From DAISVY01 sp036826635 (GTDB lineage Bacteria; Zixibacteria; MSB-5A5; GN15; FEB-12), in NCBI GenBank assembly GCA_036826635.1, contig DAISVY010000012.1:10073-74072 (forward strand): a stretch of 64,000 bases of DNA. Direction: 5' to 3'. Positions 34,080-42,654 of the stretch are shown here, in pieces; position 1 is the first letter of the stretch, and each line of letters opens with the position of its first letter. The notes beneath the pieces were generated by a model that was not told the DNA's origin, did not search any database, and saw nothing but the letters and a program-made list of their open reading frames with translations. Made by a program: the position numbers and the translations under genes.

Positions 34080-37000
34080 ATGTATAAGCTGGCTCGCTTT
34101 TCCGTTAAATATCCCACCACCGTTCTCATGGTGGTCCTGGCCGTTATCCTTCTCGGTTACATTTCGTTCAGCCGTCTGGGCGTCGACCTCTTCCCCGACC
34201 TCAACAGCCCTCGTCTTTTCATCGAGATCGAAGCCGGTGAACGCCCGCCGGAGGAAATGGAGCAGCAGTTCGTCACCCAGATGGAAGCGGTAGCGGCCCG
34301 CGGAAACGGCGTGATCAATGTTTCTTCCATCTCTCGGGTCGGACAGGCGCTTCTGACGGTTGAATACACGTGGCAGACCGACATGGACGCAGCTTTTCTG
34401 GACCTTCAGAAACTGGTCGCCGATTTCACTCAGAACAGCGAGGCCGACGAGATAACCGTCTCCGAACATGATCCCAACGCCGACCCCGTGGTGGTAGCGG
34501 TCTTTTCGCACCCTGAGATCGACGATCTGGACAAACTGCGCCAGACAGCCGAAAACATTATTCGCAACGAACTGATCCGTCTCCCGGACGTGGCGGCGGT
34601 GGATATCGTCGGGGCTCGTGAGCGGGAAGTTGAAATCCTGACCGATCCCTACACGCTGGAAGCACACGGATTGACCGCCTCGCAACTCGCTTCAACCATA
34701 AGCAGCGCCAATCGCAACATGTCGGGCGGTTCAATCGTGGAAATGGGCATTCGTTATGTCCTGCGCGGGGTGGGAGAATTCACTTCCGAAGACGACATCC
34801 GTAATCTGATCGTCGCCTACGAAACGCAAGAAGAGACCGGACAACCGCTCAAACGCATCCCCACGTATCTGCGGGAAGTGGCGGAAGTACACACCGTCCT
34901 GAGTGAACCGGAGAATATCGTACGCTATAACGGCCAACGCTGTCTGGCTCTTGAAGTGTTCCGGGAAGCACGGGCCAATACGGTCGATGCGGCTGCCAGT
35001 ACCGTTGAGCAACTGGAAAAACTGGGGCGTTCGTTGCCGGGGTATGAACTTCGCGTGATTCAGAATCAGGCCGGTTTTATCAAGTCGGCCATCACCGAAG
35101 TCGAAGAAACCGGACTGATCGGCATTATCCTGGCCGTGTTGGTGTTGTACCTTTTTCTCCGTCGCATCGGCGTCACCGTGATCATCAGTCTGGCCATTCC
35201 GATTTCCATTATAGCAACTTTCAACCTGATGTTCTTCAATGACCTTTCTCTGAACATCATGACTTTGGGAGGCCTGGCGCTTGGCGCCGGCATGCTTGTC
35301 GATAACGCCATTGTCGTAATGGAAAACGTGTTCCGACATCTCGAAGAAGGCAAACCGCTTACCGAAGCAGCCGTATTGGGAGCCGGCGAAGTCGGCGGAG
35401 CTATCACCAGTTCCACCCTTACCACCGTCGTCGTGTTTCTCCCCATCGTTTATCTGCACGGGGCGGCGGGCGAACTCTTCCGCGACCAGGCCTGGACTGT
35501 CGCCTATTCGCTGATCTCTTCCCTCTTCGTGGCCCTGGCCGTGATTCCCATGCTCTGCTCGCGCCTGTTGAAACGCGGGAATCGAAGCGTCCCCACCAGT
35601 TCCGTCAGTTTCCCCGGCTATGGCAGATTCCTGCAAAAAATCTTAAAGCGACGCGGCTTAGTCATTACGGCGAGCCTGGTGCTGGTAATCTTAACCGCCC
35701 TGTTAATTCCGACCATCGGCAGCGAATTCATGCCTCGCGCCGACCAGGGCGATTTGTATATCAATCTGACCCTGCCCGAGGGTACCAGTCTCGAACGCAC
35801 CGAGGGAACCGTGCGTAATCTCGAAGCCGTCATAGACCAGAAGTACGGCTCACAACTCAGCAATATATATTCGCGAGTGGGACCATCAGGGACATCGACA
35901 AGTGAGCTTGAAGCGCTCAGTGACGAAAACAGCGCCGTGATGTACCTGACACCGGCTGTCGACAGCGACCTGCCCACCGACGAACTCGCCGCCGGCATTG
36001 AACGCGAACTGGAAAAACTGCCCGACGTGGAATCGCAACTGACGGTGCAACAAACGGCCCTGCAATCAATCCTGGGGACCAGCTCCGCCCCTCTGGTAGT
36101 GGAGATAAAAGGCAAAGAACTCGACGAACTTTCGCGGCTGACCGACAGCGTATACGCCCGCCTGTCCCCGATGAGTGAACTGGCCAATATCGAGACGAGC
36201 TTCGAGCAGGGCCGCCCGGAAATCGATATCGTTGTGGATCGAACGGTGGCCACCCAATTTTCTCTCACCGTCGAAGAAGTGGGTTCGCAGGTACACGATA
36301 TTCTCTCCGGCACCGAAAGCGGAGAAATGGAAATCAATGGTGAATACGCCGACATCATTGTCCGCGGCCCGGATGTGTCACTAACCGAACTGGCCGGCAT
36401 CATGCTGGAGACCTCATCGGATCGCCGTGTCAGACTGGACGAGGTAGCTCGACTGGTCCCGGCTGTCTCCCCCCGCGAAATCAACCGCAATAACCAGACA
36501 AGGGTAGCCACGGTGAGCGCCAGCCTGGTTGGCGACGCGCCTTTCGACAAGGTAGCAACAGCCGTCAAAAAAGCCATCGCCGACGTGCCGCTCCCGCAGC
36601 AGTATTCGTTCGCCGTAACCGGCGAGGAAGAGCTTCGGCAGGAAGCCTTCGGCAATCTGGAATTCGCCCTGCTTCTGGCCGTCATACTGGTGTACATGGT
36701 CATGGCCGCTCAGTTCGAATCGCTCCTGCACCCGTTCGTAATTCTTCTGACCATTCCGCTGGCCGGGGTGGGCGCCGTGCTGCTTCTGCTCATTCTCGGC
36801 ATGCCGCTGAATATCATGTCTTTCATCGGTATGATCATGCTGGCCGGTATAGCCGTAAACGACTCGATCATCCTGGTGGACCGCATAAACCAAAATCGCC
36901 GGGGCGGACAGGATCTCGACAAGGCCATCATCAACGCCGGTCAGACGCGTATCCGACCGATCATCATGACCAGCGTTACGACTATTTTGGCGCTGCTGCC

Positions 37001-37175
37001 GCTCACCATCGGTCTCGGTGAAGGGGCATCATTGCGGGCTCCCATGGCGGTGGCGGTTATCGGCGGGCTGATCACTTCAACCGCCCTGACCCTGGCCGTC
37101 ATACCGACGGTATATCACCTTCTGGCCGGTAAAGTACGGATTGAAACGGAGTCCACCACCCGGGCGCAGATATGA
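34080..37175 (+). CDS. RND-superfamily efflux transporter (HAE-type)
   Basis: 1031 residues, full length, twelve membrane segments with two large periplasmic loops. TM4 carries the proton-relay Asp in GMLVDNAIVVMENVFRHLEEG. The TM10 region reads GIAVNDSIILVDRINQNR, with Asp where the VNN or AKN motif usually sits, so the relay may differ from AcrB. ARPV-type ends (TRIRPIIMTSVTTILALLPL) are conserved. It pumps substrates out using the proton or sodium gradient. The last four bases overlap the next gene (ATGA), so both pumps are made together. Confidence 0.93.
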   Translation: MYKLARFSVKYPTTVLMVVLAVILLGYISFSRLGVDLFPDLNSPRLFIEIEAGERPPEEMEQQFVTQMEAVAARGNGVINVSSISRVGQALLTVEYTWQTDMDAAFLDLQKLVADFTQNSEADEITVSEHDPNADPVVVAVFSHPEIDDLDKLRQTAENIIRNELIRLPDVAAVDIVGAREREVEILTDPYTLEAHGLTASQLASTISSANRNMSGGSIVEMGIRYVLRGVGEFTSEDDIRNLIVAYETQEETGQPLKRIPTYLREVAEVHTVLSEPENIVRYNGQRCLALEVFREARANTVDAAASTVEQLEKLGRSLPGYELRVIQNQAGFIKSAITEVEETGLIGIILAVLVLYLFLRRIGVTVIISLAIPISIIATFNLMFFNDLSLNIMTLGGLALGAGMLVDNAIVVMENVFRHLEEGKPLTEAAVLGAGEVGGAITSSTLTTVVVFLPIVYLHGAAGELFRDQAWTVAYSLISSLFVALAVIPMLCSRLLKRGNRSVPTSSVSFPGYGRFLQKILKRRGLVITASLVLVILTALLIPTIGSEFMPRADQGDLYINLTLPEGTSLERTEGTVRNLEAVIDQKYGSQLSNIYSRVGPSGTSTSELEALSDENSAVMYLTPAVDSDLPTDELAAGIERELEKLPDVESQLTVQQTALQSILGTSSAPLVVEIKGKELDELSRLTDSVYARLSPMSELANIETSFEQGRPEIDIVVDRTVATQFSLTVEEVGSQVHDILSGTESGEMEINGEYADIIVRGPDVSLTELAGIMLETSSDRRVRLDEVARLVPAVSPREINRNNQTRVATVSASLVGDAPFDKVATAVKKAIADVPLPQQYSFAVTGEEELRQEAFGNLEFALLLAVILVYMVMAAQFESLLHPFVILLTIPLAGVGAVLLLLILGMPLNIMSFIGMIMLAGIAVNDSIILVDRINQNRRGGQDLDKAIINAGQTRIRPIIMTSVTTILALLPLTIGLGEGASLRAPMAVAVIGGLITSTALTLAVIPTVYHLLAGKVRIETESTTRAQI

Positions 37176-40100
37176 TTGAACGCATTATCAGACGGCCGAT
37201 TCTCGTGGCCATGATAATCATCGGGCTTTGCCTGCTGGGTGTCGTTTCGTATACCAAACTGCCCGTGGAGCTCATCCCCTATACGGAACTGCCGATGCTG
37301 GTCGTGCAGGTAAGCACCGCGCTCGACGCCGATCCCGACTACGTGGAAAAACACGCCATCATCCCGCTCGAAAGTGCTATTGCCGGACTCGAAGATATCG
37401 AGAGCATCGAATCGTACATCGATCGCCGTCGCGCCATTATCTTTGTTTATTACCATCAAAATTCCGATGCCAAATACGCCTATCTCAAGCTTCAGGAACG
37501 GGTCGAAAGCGCCCGCTCGTTATTGGGTGACGACTTCTACGCCAGCGTCCTGAAAATCGACACCGAACAACTTTCCAATCAATTCATGTCACTGCAGGCC
37601 AGAGGCGAGGGTGATCTCGATCAGATACGGGAAGTGGTGGACGAAGAAATAACCGAAGAGCTGGAGAAAATAGACGGTATCGCCAGTGTTGCCGTCTACG
37701 GCGGTCGACAGCACTCTATCGAAGTCGTTCTCGACGAAGGAGCATTGCGCTCGCACAATATCACCGCTTCCCAGGTTTCTTCCAAAATCAGCGGCGGGAC
37801 TGCCGACCGCCAGTATCTGGGCCAGGCTATCGAAGGGAACAAGCAGTATTTCGTCAACCTGACCGCCGACTATACGGCTGTTCCGGCCCTTGAGGATATT
37901 GTCATCAAGGAAGAAGGTCCGGTTCTTCTCAAACACGTGGCCACGATCATCGACGGCGGCGCGGAAGAAGAGACAATTTCCCGCGTCAATGGTATGGAAT
38001 CGATTTCCATTTCGCTTGTCCGTGATCAACAAGCCAACCTTCTCAGCCTTTCTCGCGAGACACGCCGGGAGATCGAGCACCTGAATAAAAAAGTGGCAGC
38101 CACCGGGGTGGAACTGGTCATTCAAAGCGACTCGGCCGAAGAGATCGAAGAGAATATAGAAGTCATCAAGATGCTGGCCCTTATAGGCGGCCTGCTGGCG
38201 GTGGTGGTTCTGTGGTTGTTTCTCCGCAATCTTCCCCTGGTTCTGGTAGTGGCGGCATCGATACCGATATCGGTACTCATATCGTTGAATTTCTTCTACG
38301 CCTTCGACATCACGATCAACACCCTCACGCTGGTGGGTATAGCTATCGCCATCGGCATGCTCATCGACAACAGCGTCGTTGTCCTGGAGAACATTCACCG
38401 CAAAGTGGCCCACGGCAATACCCCCTATCGGGCGGTCGTGGACGGAACCCACGAGGTCTGGCGGGCGGTATCGGCGGCCACTCTTACCACCGTCTGCGTC
38501 TTCGTCCCGTTCATCTTCTCCAACAGTTTTCTGGTTAAGACATTAGGCCGACACGTCGGCATATCGATTATCTCGACTCTCCTGGTGTCACTTGGCGTGG
38601 CTTTCGTCCTGATACCTCCCGCGACTTATTATTTCCTCTCTCGCAAGAAAGGCCGGGTGGAATCTTTCAACGTCATATCTCAGAAGAACCGACTACAGCA
38701 AATCTATACCCTGTTGCTCAAGTCGTGCCTGAGATTCCCGGCCCGAACACTGATTGTCAGTGTGGTGGTTTTCTTCGCCAGTGTGCTTATCTGTCTGGCC
38801 GTAAGTATCAACGTCCCCGAGGAAGTGGAACTGGACGAATTCAATCTCTACGCCACCATGCCGTCCGGGACAACACTGGCCACGGCCGACGAGCAGGTTA
38901 AAGAGATGGATCAGCGGTTGAGTGATATCGCCGAGCTCAAAGAACGTCGGGCCAACATCGAAGAAGACAACATCGTGTTTACGTTCGAGCTGAAGGAAGA
39001 CTACGAAGATATCGCCCGGCGTAATCTCAGCGAGGTCAAGGACGAAGTGCTCGAGAAACTTTCCAACGCCTATCCCCTGATCGACTTCACATATGAGGAA
39101 CCGGCTTCCGACGTCCGTTTCCGGGGCGGTGGCGGCGGCGGTCAGGGCATGCGCGGTTTCACTCGTTTGCTCGGTATCGGCACATCCGAGGAGAGCGTCG
39201 TTATTCGGGGACAGGATTTGGGGATGCTGCGCTCCATCGCCGAAGACGTTCGTTATAACCTCGATAACCTGGAAACCATCAAGAGCACGCAACTTTCGGT
39301 TACCGAACACGATCCCGGCATAGATCTGCTGCTTGATCAGTCGGCCATGCGTCATTTCAACGTCGGGTCGGCCAATATCATCGCCGAACTGTCCGGTTTT
39401 CAAAGCGAGGTTTCCTCGGGAGTAACGCTCAAACGCGGGACCGACGAAATAGATATCATCCTCAAAAAGAACGAACTGGAAGACAAAACTTCCGACGATC
39501 TCAGAGAACTTGAGGTGGCCGGAGGCGACGGCGGCACGGTGCCGATAGTACAACTCGCACGATTCCTTTACACCAGCGGCACGTCCAACATCAACCGCGT
39601 AAATCAGGAAAAAGAAGTTTCGGTCGTTTATCGCTTTGAGGATGATGTCGAAAGTTCCAAACCGTTACTGGAAAACGCTCGCCTCACCGTGGACGAAATA
39701 GCGGCCGGAATAAGCCCGCCGTCGGGAGTGGCCATCGAGGTGGTCCACGACGAGACCGATCTCTCGGAGTTCTATTTTCTCATTTTCGCGGCCGTGATTC
39801 TTATATACATGATTCTGGCCTCGGTTTTCGAGTCTTTAGCTACCCCGCTGGTCATCATGTTCACTATCCCGCTGGCCACCATCGGTGCCCTTTGGGGACT
39901 GATTCTGACCGGCAACTCGATCCTTAACGCCAATTCGATCATCGGCCTGTTTATCCTTCTTGGGGTGGTGGTCAACAACGGCATTATTCTGATCGATTAT
40001 TCGCGTCTGCTTCGCCGGCAACGCATGCGCCCGGGCAGGGCCTTGATCACCGCCGGACAGGCACGAATCAGACCGATCCTCATCACCGCCATCACCACCG

Positions 40101-41869
40101 TGCTGGCCATGCTGCCACTGGCTATGGGCAAGGCCGAGTACGTGGCCAAAATCGGAGCACCTTTCGCTATCGTCGTCATTGGCGGACTGAGTTTCGGTAC
40201 GCTGTTCACACTACTGTTAATTCCGACAGTATCCTTCGGAACCGATAATGCCATGGCCTGGTGGCGACAGTTGAGCGGCCGCAACAAAGCAATCCAGACA
40301 GCGGTTCTGATCATCGGCGTATTCCTTATTTACAAGAATATCGACTCGTTCCTCTGGCAAATGGTCGACCTGATCGCTCTTCTGGCCGTCATCCCGGCCT
40401 TTACGTATTTCACCCAGACGAGCCTGCGACGAAGCCGTCGAGCCATTATCCCGACCGGCGATTCCATTACCATCACCATCCGCAACGTCGTCAAGGTCTA
40501 CGACGATTTCTCCCGGTTCGTCCGCGAATGGCGCAAAGGGGAACGCCAGCATCAGCATGGCTCACCCGATGAACCGGTAAAGAACCGTGACCTGCTGCTT
40601 ACCCGGATGTGGCAGCTTCCCCTGTATGTTTTCCTGTTCTACTTTACATATTTGTATCTGGAGAGCGGGTTCTGGATTTTCGTCTTCTCGGTCGTGTTTT
40701 ACATCTATTCGCTTAATCTCTGGCGACCGCTGTTGCTGACGAGTGGAATATCAACCGGGAAGTGGCGATGGCCTCGAACACGCCGGTGGTTGTACAAACT
40801 GATTTTCTGGCTGGGCCCGTTGCTCAATCTGATCTGGTTCAAACTTACCTGGTCCGGTCTGGCGCTGGTCATTGTTCTGGGATTTGCCTGGTATCTGGCG
40901 GCCTTGACTTACAACACTTCATCGCGCCTCTATCGGAAGCGGATCGATATCAATCGTCTTACCGGACGATTCGTCAGGATTCGCAAATTCTTCTATCGAC
41001 TGGTCAAAGCCACGCCTCTGATCGGAAAACGCCGGGTTCCGTTTGTCGCTCTGAATCAGGTGTCAATGGAGATCGGCAGCGGCATGTTCGGACTTGTCGG
41101 TCCCAACGGGGCAGGCAAAACAACGCTCATGCGGGTTATTTGCGGGATTCTTCCGCCGGCTCGCGGCACGGTAAAAATCAATGGTATCGATCTGGTCAAA
41201 CAACGCGAGGAACTTCAGTCGCTCATCGGCTACCTGCCACAGGAATTCGGCACCTACGAGAATATGACAGCTTACCAGTTTCTGGATTACCAGGCGCTTC
41301 TGAAAGGCCAGTGGAATGACCGACAGCGGCGGGAAACGGTAGAGAAAGCTATTCATTCGGTCCATCTCGAGGACAGCCGCAACACGAAAATAAAGTCTTT
41401 CTCCGGAGGCATGAAACAGCGCGTCGGTATCGCCCAGACGCTGTTGCACCTGCCGCGTATTATGGTGGTGGACGAACCGACCGCAGGACTGGACCCGCGC
41501 GAACGGATTCGGTTCAGGAACCTTCTGTCGGAACTGGCGCGGGACCGCGTTGTTATTTTCTCGACTCACATCATTGAAGACATCTCCAGCAGTTGCAGCC
41601 GACTGGCCGTGCTGGATGATGGTGCGGTCAAATTCCTGGGCTCTCCCAGGGAAATGGTGGAACTGACCAGAGGCTATGTCTGGCAGGCCCAGATAGCCCG
41701 GGAGCAGTTCGAAAAAGTACGGAACAACCTGCGGATAGTGCACCACATGCGCGACGGCGATCTTATCAGAGTAAGGGTACTCGCGTCCAAACAGCCGCTG
41801 ACCGAAGCTATCGAGGTAACCCCGACGCTGGAGGATTCGTACCTTTGGTTACTGAATCAACAAGGGTAG
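37172..41869 (+). CDS. RND transporter fused to an ABC ATPase domain
   Basis: A single uninterrupted frame of 1565 residues. Residues 1-1020 are a complete HAE-type RND pump: TM4 Asp in GMLIDNSVVVLENIHRK, TM10 GVVVNNGIILIDYSRLLRRQ, and an unusual Gly6 run in the periplasmic part (RFRGGGGGGQGM). Residues 1025-1285 form a linker with about six hydrophobic membrane segments. Residues 1290-1565 are an intact ABC ATPase: Walker A GPNGAGKTT from 1310, YLPQEF, signature SGGMKQR at 1411, Walker B Asp1434-Glu1435 and STHI. No start site is visible before the ABC part and no frameshift is evident. The ABC domain resembles the 27136 gene product. The following gene, four bases on, is an ABC-2 permease and probably its partner. 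Confidence 0.92.
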   Translation: MIERIIRRPILVAMIIIGLCLLGVVSYTKLPVELIPYTELPMLVVQVSTALDADPDYVEKHAIIPLESAIAGLEDIESIESYIDRRRAIIFVYYHQNSDAKYAYLKLQERVESARSLLGDDFYASVLKIDTEQLSNQFMSLQARGEGDLDQIREVVDEEITEELEKIDGIASVAVYGGRQHSIEVVLDEGALRSHNITASQVSSKISGGTADRQYLGQAIEGNKQYFVNLTADYTAVPALEDIVIKEEGPVLLKHVATIIDGGAEEETISRVNGMESISISLVRDQQANLLSLSRETRREIEHLNKKVAATGVELVIQSDSAEEIEENIEVIKMLALIGGLLAVVVLWLFLRNLPLVLVVAASIPISVLISLNFFYAFDITINTLTLVGIAIAIGMLIDNSVVVLENIHRKVAHGNTPYRAVVDGTHEVWRAVSAATLTTVCVFVPFIFSNSFLVKTLGRHVGISIISTLLVSLGVAFVLIPPATYYFLSRKKGRVESFNVISQKNRLQQIYTLLLKSCLRFPARTLIVSVVVFFASVLICLAVSINVPEEVELDEFNLYATMPSGTTLATADEQVKEMDQRLSDIAELKERRANIEEDNIVFTFELKEDYEDIARRNLSEVKDEVLEKLSNAYPLIDFTYEEPASDVRFRGGGGGGQGMRGFTRLLGIGTSEESVVIRGQDLGMLRSIAEDVRYNLDNLETIKSTQLSVTEHDPGIDLLLDQSAMRHFNVGSANIIAELSGFQSEVSSGVTLKRGTDEIDIILKKNELEDKTSDDLRELEVAGGDGGTVPIVQLARFLYTSGTSNINRVNQEKEVSVVYRFEDDVESSKPLLENARLTVDEIAAGISPPSGVAIEVVHDETDLSEFYFLIFAAVILIYMILASVFESLATPLVIMFTIPLATIGALWGLILTGNSILNANSIIGLFILLGVVVNNGIILIDYSRLLRRQRMRPGRALITAGQARIRPILITAITTVLAMLPLAMGKAEYVAKIGAPFAIVVIGGLSFGTLFTLLLIPTVSFGTDNAMAWWRQLSGRNKAIQTAVLIIGVFLIYKNIDSFLWQMVDLIALLAVIPAFTYFTQTSLRRSRRAIIPTGDSITITIRNVVKVYDDFSRFVREWRKGERQHQHGSPDEPVKNRDLLLTRMWQLPLYVFLFYFTYLYLESGFWIFVFSVVFYIYSLNLWRPLLLTSGISTGKWRWPRTRRWLYKLIFWLGPLLNLIWFKLTWSGLALVIVLGFAWYLAALTYNTSSRLYRKRIDINRLTGRFVRIRKFFYRLVKATPLIGKRRVPFVALNQVSMEIGSGMFGLVGPNGAGKTTLMRVICGILPPARGTVKINGIDLVKQREELQSLIGYLPQEFGTYENMTAYQFLDYQALLKGQWNDRQRRETVEKAIHSVHLEDSRNTKIKSFSGGMKQRVGIAQTLLHLPRIMVVDEPTAGLDPRERIRFRNLLSELARDRVVIFSTHIIEDISSSCSRLAVLDDGAVKFLGSPREMVELTRGYVWQAQIAREQFEKVRNNLRIVHHMRDGDLIRVRVLASKQPLTEAIEVTPTLEDSYLWLLNQQG

Positions 41870-41873
41870 CGTT

Positions 41874-42620
41874 ATGATACAGTCGACGACATCTTCCCCC
41901 GCCTCACAAACGAGCCTTCTCTCCGGTCTTCGGAGTCTGGTAGCTTTCTTCCGGTACAACGCCACTCACGTTTTCGCGGGGAAATTCATCTATTTCCTGG
42001 CCCTGGGGATCGGGATTTTCATTCTCGTGACGGTAATATACGTTTTGGACAGCAGCACCCCGCCGGATGCCGAGGCCATTTACTACTTTCTTTTGGTCCC
42101 GGGGGTATTGTTGATTTTCTATCCGTCGGCCTATTCCATTCAGAGCGACGTCGACAGCCGCATGATAGAAACGCTCTTCGGTATTCCCGACTACCGTTAC
42201 AAAGTCTGGCTGGCCCGAAACATCACCATGTATCTGGTCGTGACCGCCCTGCTGTTTTTACTGGCGTTGTTTTGCCGACTGACGATGGCCGATTTTTCGA
42301 TATGGTCAATGTCGTTTCAACTCCTGTTCCCGGTGGCGTTCATCGGCAGTCTGGCGTTTATGACCGCAACCATCACGCGCAGCGGCAACGGCACCGCCGT
42401 CATCATGGTGATAATCCTTCTTGTCTTCTGGATTGCCGCCGAACCGCTCGAGGGCAGCCGCTGGAATCTGTTTCACAACCCCTTCACTCAGGTGGATCAG
42501 TTCGAGACTTTTTTGTGGGCGGAGACGACGCTTTATAACCGCATTTACCTGCTGACAGGTGCGGCTGTGGCCACCATGTTCGGTCTGCTGCGTCTGCAAC
42601 GTCGCGAGAAATTGATCTGA
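41874..42620 (+). CDS. ABC-2 type permease
   Basis: 248 residues with six predicted membrane segments (for example FIYFLALGIGIFILVTVIYVL and MYLVVTALLFLLALFCRL) and the short loop DSRMIETLFGIPDYRYKVWLARN typical of ABC-2 permeases that pair with gliding/NosY-type ATPases. AAGGG lies upstream of the ATG, four bases after the RND-ABC fusion stop. It is the last gene of the exporter operon and most likely associates with the fused ATPase domain. Confidence 0.88.
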   Translation: MIQSTTSSPASQTSLLSGLRSLVAFFRYNATHVFAGKFIYFLALGIGIFILVTVIYVLDSSTPPDAEAIYYFLLVPGVLLIFYPSAYSIQSDVDSRMIETLFGIPDYRYKVWLARNITMYLVVTALLFLLALFCRLTMADFSIWSMSFQLLFPVAFIGSLAFMTATITRSGNGTAVIMVIILLVFWIAAEPLEGSRWNLFHNPFTQVDQFETFLWAETTLYNRIYLLTGAAVATMFGLLRLQRREKLI

Positions 42621-42624
42621 TACG

Positions 42625-42654
42625 CCCGGGAAACCGGATCGTCAGGCTTCCGGG
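42625..42654. terminator. Imperfect hairpin between convergent operons, possible bidirectional terminator
   Basis: CCCGGGAAACC pairs with GGCTTCCGGG across a 9-base loop, between the stop of the ABC-2 permease (42620) and that of the histidine kinase (42642), overlapping the latter. No T-run on either side, so termination strength is uncertain. Confidence 0.3.
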
